Assembly: GCA_037042185.1 (NCBI GenBank)
Contig: JAXQJY010000032.1
Location: forward strand, 434,001-498,000
Source of the DNA: Sordariomycetes sp. S80-01Y
Lineage: Eukaryota > Ascomycota > Sordariomycetes
DNA length: 64,000 nt
Reading direction: 5' to 3'
This document shows positions 46,796 to 57,587 of the stretch, piece by piece. The stretch's first letter is position 1. Every line of letters begins with the position of its first letter. A model generated the notes under the pieces. The model saw only the letters and a list, made by a program, of their open reading frames with translations. It was not told the origin of the DNA and searched no databases. Made by a program: the position numbers and the translations under genes.

Positions 46796-48994
46796 ATGCA
46801 CGGCCTGACGAAGGCAATCAACAAGTTCAAGAAGCAGTACGCCGCCAACAGTCCAGCTCGAAGATCTGCACCGGCCCTTCACAAGCTTGATAGTGTGCAA
46901 CCGTCGCAAGCAGAAGTCGGATACGCAGACGCCAATTCTGAGGCTTCCTTTCACTCAGCGCTCAACTCGCAGAATTCACCGTCACCTCCCCCAGCTTCTT
47001 CGCCTTCAATCACCAAAGGGCGACTTCTCTCCATATTCACTGTTCGAATACCGAGCAAAGGCGCCGAACTTCTCGCCCAGTACGACATTGTCACACTCCA
47101 CCCGCAAGACGCGCACTTTCCCCCTGCAAGGCCCCCGTCCGACGCTTCACAAGGCTTCGCCATGGGTTCGGTCGGGAAAACACTAGATGCCACTACCCCG
47201 TCAACGAAAAGCGAAGACAGCTTTAAGGATAGCGTTGCCTACAAAGAGCCCTTACCACAGAAGACCTCAAATGCCGTACAGTCGCAGGCTACGCCCACCC
47301 GTCAGCTCTTTTCGGCAAGCCAGGTCATGTATCGCGCTGGCATGTCTACCCCACAGACAGGTACTTCCAGGAGCGTCTCAAGAGGTTTAAAGGGCCCGAA
47401 AGGCGCTATAAAAGCTTCCAAAGAAAGGAAGCTATCCACATCTACATCTGCCTTGGCTACGCCAGCCAGGTCAAAGGCCACGAAGCAGCCGAAGTCCAAA
47501 TCCTCCAAGGCGGTTCAAATAGACAGCGATTGCGAGATCATCAGTTTCTCTCATGCTTCTGAGACGCAGAAGAAGTTCGAAGGTAGTGATTCCAGCCCTT
47601 CGCGTATCCTGACGATGTCGAAGAAACCCAAATATCCGACCACGGTGGCCAATGCTCTCCCCTCGTCCGCGCCAGGTCAAGCTCTCAAAGGAAAGAGCCC
47701 AAGCAAAAGGACCTCCTCCAAGGCTGCCAGAAGGCATCCCAGTGTGTCAGCCACCAAGCCTGATACGGCCGACGTGGACGCCGACTCGGATTCCGAGATC
47801 ACCTCGGCAGCTCTTCGCGACGGCGGGGATGCTAAGCGCCCGTTGAGTCTTGACTCAGACGTTGAAGTCATCCACTCCAAGCCTTTCAAGAAGGCCAGCC
47901 CATTCGGAGAATACAACCGAGGCTCGAAAGATGTTGGCCGGTGGAGGGTCCCTTCTGGGAGCAAGGTCAAGTCTGAGCTCCAGAACTCTACGTCCCTAAT
48001 CCCCACCGTGGAGAAGACACGGTGTGAGATCGACTTGACGATGCTTTCTTCATCGGACTCATCGGATTGCGAGTCGGATGGTGAGATTCTGATGGCTGAT
48101 GGCGCCGAGTTGACCAATGTACAAGCCTTACCAGATAGTAACAGCTTCAACGATCGGGTCAAGCCAGTTATTGCGAGTGTTTCCGATGAATACTACGATC
48201 CTGGAAACGACAGACTCGTGGAGGATAGCAGCAAGGTTTCACACCATGCCCACGCCTCACTACGTCCCAGCGACTCACATACGTCGGGTCAGCGCGAAAG
48301 GGAGACATCTCCATCTCCTGTCTCAGCGCCTGCGGCGACGTCTGAGCAGCTTCGTTGTGTCACGCCTGCCTACAACAACGCGAAAGAAGATGGTTGTCCA
48401 AACACAGGAGACGAGTATGCTGAGGAGATGTATGATCCTTACGATGACCACGACAAAAGAAATTGGCCGATGTTCGACTATCGCTTCATGTCTCCACCTC
48501 AAACCACGCCTATGCTGGACAGAGCAGAAGCCTATCGAAAGGCAACGGCTGAGCTCGAGAAACGCAAGGCTCATGAGCTTGTCAACGAAGAACGATGGCG
48601 CAATGATGAAGGTTACATCCCGTACGATAATCCTGATCGAAAGCGCAAATTCGAAAGCGATGATGATACCAGCGAGGTCAAAACGGGACTCAAGAAACGC
48701 AAGTTGAACGATATCGTGTCGTCGGCCATCTCCGAGGCCTACAGTGAGGGCATTGTGCCTTTCCACGTCCGCCGCAAACGCAATGAATCGGACATGGTGT
48801 TCGCCAGACGTCTCAGCGACTTCAAGGTCGGGGGGTGGAAGAAGCTTGTTGTGGTTTCGAAGCAGCGCAAGTTGGCCGAACGAGCCAAGTGTGCGAAGAG
48901 GTACTTGTCTCGGATTTGCAGTGAGGAGACAGACAAGGTCAAAGCGGAGGTGCTCAAGAGAGAAGGCTTGCTGGAGATGCTGTTGGAGAATTGA
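46796..48994 (+). CDS. Hypothetical disordered nuclear-type protein, 732 aa
   Basis: ATG 46796 is the first in-frame ATG of a single uninterrupted frame. The protein starts with a basic helix (LTKAINKFKKQYAAN). A long Ser/Pro/Lys-rich region then contains acidic SDxE-type patches that look like SUMO-interacting or phosphorylated motifs (VQIDSDCEIISF, ADVDADSDSEITSA, CEIDLTMLSSSDSSDCES). The C-terminal 110 residues are more structured and basic (KRKFESDDD, TGLKKRKLNDIVSSAISEA, FHVRRKRNESDMVFARRLSD, LAERAKCAKRYLSRICSEE). Bipartite nuclear localisation signals are likely. No catalytic domain is recognised. The role is unknown; chromatin or SUMO-linked work is only a guess. Confidence 0.75.
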   Translation: MHGLTKAINKFKKQYAANSPARRSAPALHKLDSVQPSQAEVGYADANSEASFHSALNSQNSPSPPPASSPSITKGRLLSIFTVRIPSKGAELLAQYDIVTLHPQDAHFPPARPPSDASQGFAMGSVGKTLDATTPSTKSEDSFKDSVAYKEPLPQKTSNAVQSQATPTRQLFSASQVMYRAGMSTPQTGTSRSVSRGLKGPKGAIKASKERKLSTSTSALATPARSKATKQPKSKSSKAVQIDSDCEIISFSHASETQKKFEGSDSSPSRILTMSKKPKYPTTVANALPSSAPGQALKGKSPSKRTSSKAARRHPSVSATKPDTADVDADSDSEITSAALRDGGDAKRPLSLDSDVEVIHSKPFKKASPFGEYNRGSKDVGRWRVPSGSKVKSELQNSTSLIPTVEKTRCEIDLTMLSSSDSSDCESDGEILMADGAELTNVQALPDSNSFNDRVKPVIASVSDEYYDPGNDRLVEDSSKVSHHAHASLRPSDSHTSGQRERETSPSPVSAPAATSEQLRCVTPAYNNAKEDGCPNTGDEYAEEMYDPYDDHDKRNWPMFDYRFMSPPQTTPMLDRAEAYRKATAELEKRKAHELVNEERWRNDEGYIPYDNPDRKRKFESDDDTSEVKTGLKKRKLNDIVSSAISEAYSEGIVPFHVRRKRNESDMVFARRLSDFKVGGWKKLVVVSKQRKLAERAKCAKRYLSRICSEETDKVKAEVLKREGLLEMLLEN

Positions 48995-50204
48995 GCTGCT
49001 TTTGGTCTGCACTTTCGCGTCGACCGCTCTGGCTTCGCGCCTGTGGTACGCTATCACCTTGCCATTGCTGAGTTGAAACAGTTGAGTATCTGGAGTTTGG
49101 CCGGTTTGTTTTCATTCCTGTTCTCCGTCGGGAGCAGTTGGAGGATCCCCATGTTGCTCACGCTGGATTCAAGAGAAGCAGTTATTGATTTAGGAGGCCG
49201 GTATCAGTCTTGCTGGCTTAGAGTTTCCTGAACATATATGAGTTTGCTTGCTGAGATAGTGGAAGTGGTTCGAGGGGAGACAGATGCTTCACTGTACCTA
49301 GCACTTAGGTAATCTACCACCAAAAAAGTCTGCACGCGCTACAGTATGGTCAATCAGGATGGCCGCTCCTGCTCAGGCTTTGATCAACGTTGTTCAGTGA
49401 GCATCACCCTCCACTACCTTAACCTCGGCCCTTCCATTCGACAGGCTGCATGCGAATATATAGGCCGCTGAGTCCACAGCTGGATAACTCCGAAGCAATC
49501 CGCTACTTCGCTGAAGACGGTTATAATTTTGCATTATCAAGATTATCGTGAGATGTCCCGCTCCGTCTCTGACCCGTGTCTCCGTACGGGATGGGCTCCA
49601 GGCCGTCGAAGTAGTTCGAGTAACAAGTACTCGTGATCAAGGGATGTCCAGTTGCACAGTCACAGCTCTGGTGTCAAGTTGATGCAGACTCAAGGGGGGG
49701 GGGGACTCAGACAGCCTTGACCTTTCTCGATGGGGTTCAAACAACTGGGCTCGCAAGTGCTGGATCGAAAGTAGGGCTTCGACACAACTTGAGGAGACCC
49801 CAGTGCCGGGGCAAGTTTAGTCTGAGTATTCACCTTTTCTGCCTTCAGAGAAGTGAAAGGATGCATTGGCTACCGTCTGGTACTCTATCTCTGCTCTGAA
49901 CCGCTGAGGCCCTCCGCATTCGCGACTAGGTGTTGGGAAAACCAATAGGAAAACCAACATCGAGGGTCTAAGCTTAGCTTTTGCTCCTGGCTCCCGGGGC
50001 ACGTAACGTTCCCCTACTACAAAAGTACAGTATTAGACGACGTTTCTTCCAGCAGTAACGGAGAGGAGTGACCGGGCCCAGCTGTCAAGACCCGCTCCAC
50101 ATAGATCTGAACCATCGTACACTGCCGATTAAATCAGATTCATCAACAACTCAGAATGCCTCCACCTCCCCACACCACCGCCGAAACATCCATGCAATCC
50201 AAGT
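48995..50204. other. Intergenic
   Basis: No gene. A run of eleven G lies at 49694-49704. This begins a pocket that is lower in coding density than its surroundings. Confidence 0.55.
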
Positions 50205-50795
50205 CTAGCAGGACTCCTCATTTGCCCAGTCCTCATTACCCGCCGGGTTCATGTGGTTCAAAGCTGACCACCAGTCGACTACTTCGCCCGGACAGGTTTG
50301 CCGCTCAACAATGACTCTCTTTGACATGCTATCAAACGCAGGAGCGTCCTCCTCCCGGATCAAGGTAAGAGCTGTCCGAGTCGAAAAGTTCTCTTCAGCC
50401 TCTCCACGTTTCAGTTCATCTAAGAGGCGACTTGCCAATACCGCAACAGCCGCATTGGCATTGTTCGCATTGCCAAACTGATATGTCAACCTGAAGAATC
50501 CAGATGCGCCCACGGTACCTGCTGCGGCCGTATAGACTGCGTTTTGGCCCAAGTCCTGGAGAGAGTCGGGCATCTGACCGGCAAATTGTGAATCGACGTA
50601 TCGCGCTGTCCAAGATAAGAGTGATAACCCAGGCGTGATGTCCAATGTTGCAAGCTGGTTATATACAGCGGCTGTCATTGTAGTGCCTACCAAAATGACC
50701 AAATTACCGCCCTCGGCCCATGTCATTGCTGCATTTGCAGGAGACAAAAGAGAAACTACGCTTGCGATGTACCTCAAAAAGTTTGCAGGCCGCAT
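50205..50795 (-). CDS. Hypothetical secreted protein, 196 aa
   Basis: ATG 50795, single exon. The N-terminus MRPANFLRYIASVVSLLSPANA has the basic, hydrophobic and small-residue pattern of a signal peptide. The mature part is mostly helical and Ala-rich (YTAAAGTVGASGFFRLTYQF, ANAAVAVLASRLLDELKRGE). It has two cysteines, in CPGEVVDWW and at the very C-terminus (EESC). No known domain. It is probably lineage-specific; the coding call rests on frame, start and signal peptide. Confidence 0.6.
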   Translation of the reverse strand: MRPANFLRYIASVVSLLSPANAAMTWAEGGNLVILVGTTMTAAVYNQLATLDITPGLSLLSWTARYVDSQFAGQMPDSLQDLGQNAVYTAAAGTVGASGFFRLTYQFGNANNANAAVAVLASRLLDELKRGEAEENFSTRTALTLIREEDAPAFDSMSKRVIVERQTCPGEVVDWWSALNHMNPAGNEDWANEESC

Positions 50796-51902
50796 TTGCG
50801 CTGGCCTTTGTTGATAAAGATGTTTTAGAAAATGTTATGATGATTGGTTATGGACTGATGACATCCTTCTCTCTCTGCTATACCCGGCGTTGCTGTCTAG
50901 CTTAGCATCCGCTCAACTAGCATAAGCATGAAACATATCAAGCTTGAAAATGGAACTGTTACGACAAAGTATGTCAGCTTATCGCCCACTCTCGAGGCTT
51001 ACTCTCGGCGGGATATAAGTGACTTGGTAATCACCTCCCTAGCTCTATATGTGTTTGTGTGTTCCACGAAGGAATATAGCATAAGCTGTCTCATAGACAA
51101 GAACCTCTCATATCAGCACTATTCCATACACAGAGTATAGATGAATAAGGCTGCGTGACAACCTAACCAGTAGAATGAAGCTTAAGTTTCTTAGCGAAGT
51201 TACCGAGATGGATCACCTAGACCCCTCTTGAGGGCTTACTCGTAACAAATGTAGAAAGCAGATCGCATGGACTTATGCTGGGGTCTGACCTAAGCTTACA
51301 CCTCACAAAACTAAACAAACGCAAGCGAGTTACTTAGAGCTACCCTAGGGGTTTATTTCTGTATCCAACATACAGAGTAATAAATTATAGAATACTTTAG
51401 ACCGCGCTAGAGATATCTCGACCTATCAATGAGGATTCCGAGATCGTAGGTTTGGTCGGCGTATTGACTGGGCAGACCAATCCGGGTGTGCTTTTCTATG
51501 AGAGTTCGATTTGGGTGGTGAGAAAGTTACCGGTTGTCAATCGTTGTTTGTATGAAATCGTTGCTCTAGTCGATAGAAATCACAAGACTTACTCAGATAT
51601 GAGTTCCACCAGTCATGGCATCTCTTCAGCGCCGGTTTGGGGTGGTTGGTCGTTGCTATAAAGACCGGCGTCCTAGCCTCGCTCAACGATCATCTTCAGC
51701 CAACTCCTCAAACACCATCAAAGGTTACTAAAAGCTAGTCTAGAACCCCGCGGTTTTCCCATACTCGTTACACATTGATTCACAATCTTACGCGTTTGAA
51801 GCCGCCTTAAAGACCCTCTTCTCAACCAAAATTCATTGAACAAAGGCGACGAAAGAAAACGTCTTTTACTTATCTATCTCACTTGAACCCCGCTATTTTA
51901 TC
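50796..51902. other. Intergenic, AT-rich
   Basis: No gene between the two divergent small secreted-protein genes. It is AT-richer than the flanking core and ends with a clear TATA box. Confidence 0.55.
51656..51663 (+). promoter_or_regulatory. TATA box of the small secreted protein gene
   Basis: CTATAAAG lies about 245 bp before the ATG at 51903 and is followed by a C-rich, CA-rich leader, consistent with a TATA-driven, inducible promoter with a long 5' UTR. Confidence 0.5.
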
Positions 51903-52382
51903 ATGAAGTGCTCAAGCATTACGTTGTCAACTGCTGTAGCAGTCATTCTGGGCTCAAGCATCGGCATAGCTGCAGCTGTTCATGAAACGACTGTTGCTCA
52001 CTTTGCCGAAAGAACCGTGGACGGTGTACATGGCACTTTCGTTCAACGCGATGGTGGTGATAAGGGCACCGTTTGGTGCCAGCAAGGAAGCTATGTCTTG
52101 CCGGGCTCCGACTATGCTTCCGCTACCCAACAAATGAAGTATTGGTTGGACACCAATCAATGGTGGGGAGATAAAAACAAAGAGTTCTGGTCTAAAAACG
52201 TCTGTGCATTCATAAGAAACGGCGGCGGCACGCAGAACTTCCCCGGCAACGCGTTTCAGAACGATCTCAGTCAGATCACCAATACTTGTGGTGCTATGGT
52301 TGCTGGTTTTGTTGCTCACGATGATTGGAAAGTGAACTATGGCATCTTTGACTGTATCAAAGAATGGCCTGGCGATAGGTAG
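51903..52382 (+). CDS. Small secreted cysteine protein, 159 aa, candidate effector
   Basis: ATG 51903, single exon. Residues 1-25 (SITLSTAVAVILGSSIGIAAA) form a good signal peptide. A short pro-like region precedes a compact domain of about 105 residues with four cysteines (WCQQGSYVLPG, NVCAFIRNGGG, NTCGAMVAGFV, FDCIKEWPGDR), which could form two disulfides. The size, cysteine number, TATA promoter and gene-poor setting fit a candidate effector or antimicrobial protein. The family is not recognised, so the activity is unknown. Confidence 0.75.
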   Translation: MKCSSITLSTAVAVILGSSIGIAAAVHETTVAHFAERTVDGVHGTFVQRDGGDKGTVWCQQGSYVLPGSDYASATQQMKYWLDTNQWWGDKNKEFWSKNVCAFIRNGGGTQNFPGNAFQNDLSQITNTCGAMVAGFVAHDDWKVNYGIFDCIKEWPGDR

Positions 52383-53636
52383 AGGGTTCGCTTTTAGGGG
52401 CGCATTTCTCCTATATCCCCATAAGCTGGACATTGCCAGTGACAATACATCGTCTCTTCAATGTTTATACATCCTCGTCCAGGTCATGTCACGAACTCGG
52501 CGTCCAGCCTGTGGGACTTTCTTCGGTATCGAGTCGAATTGTTTATACAATGTTAGCGACCTCCCAGAGCACTACGAGTGGCAGATTCAGCCGTATGAAC
52601 CCACCCTATATCTGTAGAGATGAAAGACCTAACGCCTTTCGATCCCGGACCCCTGCCATTTTTTCGTCACGACCAGACATTCCATAAAAGAGGTCGTACT
52701 AAGAGTTCCCCCACTCACGTATACATAAACCTCTTTACCTCGGGCGGGTTGCCAAGAGTGTTGATTGGTCGCTCGAGGCGTAAGGCGAGCACCAGAAAGT
52801 TTTGTTACAACCCCAAGCCTACTACTCCAGTACTACTGTCTGAGTTTATTAGCGTATCACAACATGAAATGGTAGACTTCAAGTACTACTTACTGATGTA
52901 TGAGGTTAGCTTCGCTTGACACACATATCGGTTACAGCGTCGCCACACGTTAGCAGGACCAACGGGGCTCATTTCAAGTTTCTTGTACTGAGCGTGGACT
53001 TCTGCAACTTGAGTTTCGAATGGATCTCACTTATGACGTGGCCGCGTTCCCGCACCGCCTGGCAATGCAGTGGCTTCCGAGACACATCCTTGCCCTAGCA
53101 AAAGAAAAACCTCAGGAGGCAGCCCAGAGAGAGATGGATGAACAGCGACCGAGCGTGCAGTCAAGATGGAAAGCTATCAAAAATACCGACCACTTCCCGC
53201 GAACTTTGGTCGTGCGATTTGGACTCGTTGGAATACTTGCTCGAAGTCGCGGAGCGTGACGGTCGGGTGGAAATGCTTAACAGAGATACATTCATTCACC
53301 CCGCAGCACCAGCCTGTCCAAGGTATTGGCGATAACCCTGCCCCACACACAGCCGTCGACCATCCGTCATGGTCCACCGTCTTCCAGAACCCCCTTCAAC
53401 ATCCAGGCGGCCAGCTCGTGTGCCTGTAAGCTGCATCACCACCATCGCCATCAGCCGACGACGACGACATCGAAGCCAGCCGCCCGGAAGCGCCCTCATC
53501 CACAGCGATACCGATTTCGACTTCATCACAACCTCCCCACGACTGGCAGCGAGCGCTGTGATGCTCATCTCGACCACTCCAGCCCTCGGCCAGCCGTCCA
53601 ATGTCATCGTCTCGTGATTCGACATAGAGCGCCGAG
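52383..53636. other. Intergenic, IRE1 promoter side
   Basis: No gene. The right half (53300-53636) is C-rich with many small frames and is presumably the IRE1 promoter and long 5' leader. Several ATGs precede the IRE1 start, so upstream ORFs are possible. Confidence 0.55.
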
Positions 53637-56600
53637 ATGCTGCGGCGGTCAAAAGGCTCAGGTCAAGGCCGGGCACGACGCTCCTCTGGCTCTCAGACCA
53701 ACAAGATCGCCCTCGCCCTCGCCTTTCTGCTCGTGCCATGGGCCCAAACTGCCGCTGCCGCCGACACCCCTGGTGTCATCAACCATCGCCATGACCCCGA
53801 TCGATCCTCCTCGCCAGATGCGGCCCAGCGCCATCAGGTTCATCACCAGAACCAGCCTCGACATAGGGGAAACAGCGCCTATGCAATCGACGACGAAGAC
53901 CGCGACATTCCCCACGTTGCTTGGACTGAACCTGGTGACGACGCGGCCCGCGACACTCCTTACATTGTCCATCAGAAAAACCAACCCCCCTCTTCAAGAC
54001 GTCCGCAGCATGTCGCCGATAGAGTTCCCCGGAATGATCCTACCGACAACCACCCCATTAGCAAAAACAACATCAACATAAAGAACCGAAAACTTAACCC
54101 CCCTAACGATGCGAGCGCCCTCGCAACTTTGGCTCCGGCTCAGTCCGTACGAGCACCAAATACCCCAAGACATCTTCGACCCAGAAACGTTGACGGATCT
54201 GGGCTCTCGTCGCCGCAGGTTGCGCGGAGTCTTGAGGATTGGGAAGTGGAAGACTTTGTTCTTCTGGCGACCGTCGATGGAGACCTCTTTGCCAGCGACC
54301 GGAGAACCGGTGCCGAGCTCTGGCGATTAGAGGTCGACCAGCCCATGATTGAGACGAAACACTACCGTGCCAACTCCTCAATCCTCGACGAAGACTACCA
54401 GCCCATCGACCACTACATCTGGGCTGTGGAGCCCAACCGCGATGGAGGCTTGTACGTCATGATCCCGGACGCTGGCGCCGGACTGATGAAGACTTCCTTC
54501 ACGATGAAGCGGCTCGTCGAGGAGCTGTCTCCGTTTGCCGACGAGGACCCTCCGGTCGTGTATACGGGCGACAAGAAGACAACTCTCATCACCCTCGATG
54601 CCGCTACGGGCCGGGTGCTCAAATGGTTCGGCTCAAGTGGCTCGCACATCAACCAAGCCGAGAGCTGTCTCCGCCCAGACACTCTGTACAACATGGATTC
54701 GACCGAGTGTAGTTCTACGGGAACCATCACGCTTGGACGTACAGAGTACACTGTGGGCATTCAACGTCGCGACGGCCGACCGATCGCTACGCTCAAATAC
54801 GCCGAATGGGGTCCCAACAACTACGACAAGGACCTCTATCATCAGTACCACACATCCCTTGACAACCGATACATCACTAGTCAGCACGACGGGAAAGTGT
54901 ATGCTTTCGACTACAACCACGCGCAGTCGCCATCGACTCCGAAATTCCGCCAGAAGTTCCCAGCTCCTGTTGCTCGTGTATTCGACGTGTGTCGTCCCTG
55001 GGATGCCCCGTCAGACAGCAACCCCGAGCTCGTCGTCTTGCCGCAGCCCCCAATGCCATCTCACGATGCCGACATCGCTCGCATGAGAAGCAATAGCATT
55101 TTTCTCAACCAGACTGAGTCCGGTAGCTGGTACGCCATGTCCGGTCGCGTCTACCCTCTCATCGTTGATGCCCCCATGGCCAAGATCTCTCGCGATGACT
55201 GGCTTGACTTTGCTTACCAGGGCATTGGTGCAAGCGCTTCCAAAACACTGATTGGGACGCACTTCCTTGAAGCTTTCTCCGGCGGCGCTTCGCAGCCAGC
55301 AACCCTTCCCGCTGGCTCCGTGGATCGCGGTGTAGATGACTTCGACAACAACGACTCCTACCTGCATGAACTTCTGCCAGCCGAGCCTCAAGACGTTGGC
55401 TTCCTCGACAGAGTCAAACTTCTTCCTCAGAGTGCAGCCAACAGCATCATTGACTTCATCAGCAATCCCACACTAATACTGATCTTCGTCATCTTCCTCA
55501 TTTACAATGGGAATAAGCTAAGGCGCTCATATCAGCACTTCCGTGCCAAGGACTTCTTCCAGTTCTTGCTTGAATCGAAAGCAAAGGCGGACTTTGGAAC
55601 GCCGCCTAAGACAGAGGTTGAGGAGCGAGTTGAAATTGAGCCACATGATTATCCCACGGTCGCTGCCGATGGCCCAGGCGGAGTTGCAGCCGACGTTCGC
55701 CAGGGTAACGATAACGATACTGCGCCAGCCAACGCCGCCAACGGGATACCTCAGCCACAGGTTTCCCCTGACTCTCAGCCACTGCCGGACACTGCAAATG
55801 AGGCAGTGCCTGCGGCGGACGCCCAGGGTGCGCCGGGTGAGAAGAAGAAGAAAGCGCATCGCGGACGGAGGGGTGGCGTCAAACACCGCAAGGGCAAAGA
55901 CAAGGACAAGGACAAGCCAGCTTCCCAAGATGACGCAAACAGTGGACCTACAGTCGACGAGATCATTGCCACACCAGGTCAGGGCATTGAAGTGCTTCCC
56001 AAGGATACTGCTCCGGTCGTACCGCCCATCCCGTCAAGTGTTGCGCAAGCTGCCGGGGGCGCCATCCTCACAATGGGCAACATCGAGGTCGATCTCAAGA
56101 CGCAACTCGGAAGCGGCAGCAATGGCACCTTGGTTTTCGCGGGCAAGTTTGACGGCAGAGATGTCGCGGTCAAGCGAATGCTCATTCACTTCTACGACAT
56201 CGCATCACAGGAGACCAGGCTGCTCCGCGAGAGCGACGACCATCCTAACGGTGAGTTCCCCCCAGCAAACAAGGAGGCTTCGTTCCATACTAATGCTCGG
56301 TACCTAGTCATCCGATACTACTCTCAACAAAGCAAGGACGGATTCCTTTACATCGCACTAGAGCGATGCGCTGCCTCCCTTGCCGAAGTGGTCGAGAAAC
56401 CGAGCTCGTTCCCGACATTGGCTGAGGCAGGTAAGAAGGACTTGCCTGCTGTTCTCTACCAGATCACCAACGGCATCCATCACCTTCATTCCCTACGTAT
56501 CGTTCACCGTGACCTCAAGCCTCAGAACATCCTTGTCAACATGGGCAAAGACGGCAAACCGCGGCTTGTGGTCTCGGACTTTGGTCTTTGCAAAAAGCTT

Positions 56601-57458
56601 GAGGATACCCAATCGTCATTCGGGGCCACGACAGGTAGGGCGGCCGGAACCTCGGGGTGGCGGGCTCCAGAACTCCTCGTCGACGACGGGAGCGACGGAC
56701 CGCTTCAAGGGGTCCTCGACACGGATACCACGAATAGTGGCTCGGGCTCCGTCTTGGTCAACGACGCCCTCGGACCCGGCGTGCGTCGCGCAACCCGCGC
56801 CATCGACATCTTCTCCCTCGGCCTTGTCTTCTTCTACGTCCTGACCAACGGCTTCCATCCCTTCGACTGCGGCGACAGGTACATGCGCGAGGTCAACATC
56901 CGCAACGGCAAGTTCTCGCTCGCGCCGCTCGACGCGCTTGGCAACTACGCCTTCGAAGCGAAGGATCTCATCGCCTCAATGCTGCGTCGCAACCCCAAGG
57001 ATCGCCCGCACACGCTGGAGATCATGAGCCACCCCTTCTTCTGGTCCCCCAAGAAACGGCTCGCCTTCCTCTGCGACGTGTCAGACCACTTCGAGAAGGA
57101 GTGCCGCGACCCTCCCTCGCCCGCGCTTCAGGAGCTGGAGAAGAACGCGCCCAACGTCGCCGGCACCGACTTCCTGCGCTCCCTGCCGCGCGAGTTCATC
57201 GACTCGATGGGCAAGCAGCGCAAGTACACGGGCTCGCGGCTGCTGGACCTGCTGCGCGCCCTGCGCAACAAGCGCAACCACTACGAGGACATGTCGGACA
57301 GCTTGAAGAGGCAGGTCGGTCCGCTGCCTGAGGGCTATCTCAACTTCTGGACGTGTCGCTTCCCGATGCTGTTACTGGTCTGCTGGAACGTGGTGTATGA
57401 GGTGAGGTGGGAGGACACGGATCGGTTCCGAGAGTATTACTCGCCCGCTGGGTTGTAA
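53637..57458 (+). CDS. IRE1: IRE1 unfolded-protein sensor kinase/endoribonuclease, 1254 aa
   Basis: ER membrane sensor of unfolded proteins that splices the HAC1-type mRNA. The order is: signal/anchor segment (ALALAFLLVPW, about residues 26-36); lumenal sensor with PQQ-like strands (LLATVDGDLFASDRRTGAEL, YTGDKKTTLITLDAATGRVL); transmembrane helix LILIFVIFLIY (about 613-623); Lys/Arg linker (EKKKKAHRGRRGGVKHRKGK); kinase with IVHRDLKPQNILV and SDFGLCKKL; and KEN RNase domain (RALRNKRNHYEDM, with the catalytic-position His). One 57-nt intron (56251-56307, donor GTGAGT, branch CTAAT) lies in the kinase domain and converts DDHPN into DDHPNVIRYY. The basic linker resembles the RNA-docking segment known in yeast Ire1. 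The gene is intact. Confidence 0.96.
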   Translation: MLRRSKGSGQGRARRSSGSQTNKIALALAFLLVPWAQTAAAADTPGVINHRHDPDRSSSPDAAQRHQVHHQNQPRHRGNSAYAIDDEDRDIPHVAWTEPGDDAARDTPYIVHQKNQPPSSRRPQHVADRVPRNDPTDNHPISKNNINIKNRKLNPPNDASALATLAPAQSVRAPNTPRHLRPRNVDGSGLSSPQVARSLEDWEVEDFVLLATVDGDLFASDRRTGAELWRLEVDQPMIETKHYRANSSILDEDYQPIDHYIWAVEPNRDGGLYVMIPDAGAGLMKTSFTMKRLVEELSPFADEDPPVVYTGDKKTTLITLDAATGRVLKWFGSSGSHINQAESCLRPDTLYNMDSTECSSTGTITLGRTEYTVGIQRRDGRPIATLKYAEWGPNNYDKDLYHQYHTSLDNRYITSQHDGKVYAFDYNHAQSPSTPKFRQKFPAPVARVFDVCRPWDAPSDSNPELVVLPQPPMPSHDADIARMRSNSIFLNQTESGSWYAMSGRVYPLIVDAPMAKISRDDWLDFAYQGIGASASKTLIGTHFLEAFSGGASQPATLPAGSVDRGVDDFDNNDSYLHELLPAEPQDVGFLDRVKLLPQSAANSIIDFISNPTLILIFVIFLIYNGNKLRRSYQHFRAKDFFQFLLESKAKADFGTPPKTEVEERVEIEPHDYPTVAADGPGGVAADVRQGNDNDTAPANAANGIPQPQVSPDSQPLPDTANEAVPAADAQGAPGEKKKKAHRGRRGGVKHRKGKDKDKDKPASQDDANSGPTVDEIIATPGQGIEVLPKDTAPVVPPIPSSVAQAAGGAILTMGNIEVDLKTQLGSGSNGTLVFAGKFDGRDVAVKRMLIHFYDIASQETRLLRESDDHPNGEFPPANKEASFHTNARYLVIRYYSQQSKDGFLYIALERCAASLAEVVEKPSSFPTLAEAGKKDLPAVLYQITNGIHHLHSLRIVHRDLKPQNILVNMGKDGKPRLVVSDFGLCKKLEDTQSSFGATTGRAAGTSGWRAPELLVDDGSDGPLQGVLDTDTTNSGSGSVLVNDALGPGVRRATRAIDIFSLGLVFFYVLTNGFHPFDCGDRYMREVNIRNGKFSLAPLDALGNYAFEAKDLIASMLRRNPKDRPHTLEIMSHPFFWSPKKRLAFLCDVSDHFEKECRDPPSPALQELEKNAPNVAGTDFLRSLPREFIDSMGKQRKYTGSRLLDLLRALRNKRNHYEDMSDSLKRQVGPLPEGYLNFWTCRFPMLLLVCWNVVYEVRWEDTDRFREYYSPAGL

Positions 57459-57587
57459 TTGGGAGGAATGGATGCGAGGTATGTTTAGGTATGCAATTAA
57501 AAAACGGAGTATGGTCGTCTTTAAAATCGTTTATCATTGTGTGTCCCCCCACGTATGCTGTGGTTGGTATTCAACGCTGCTCTAGAT

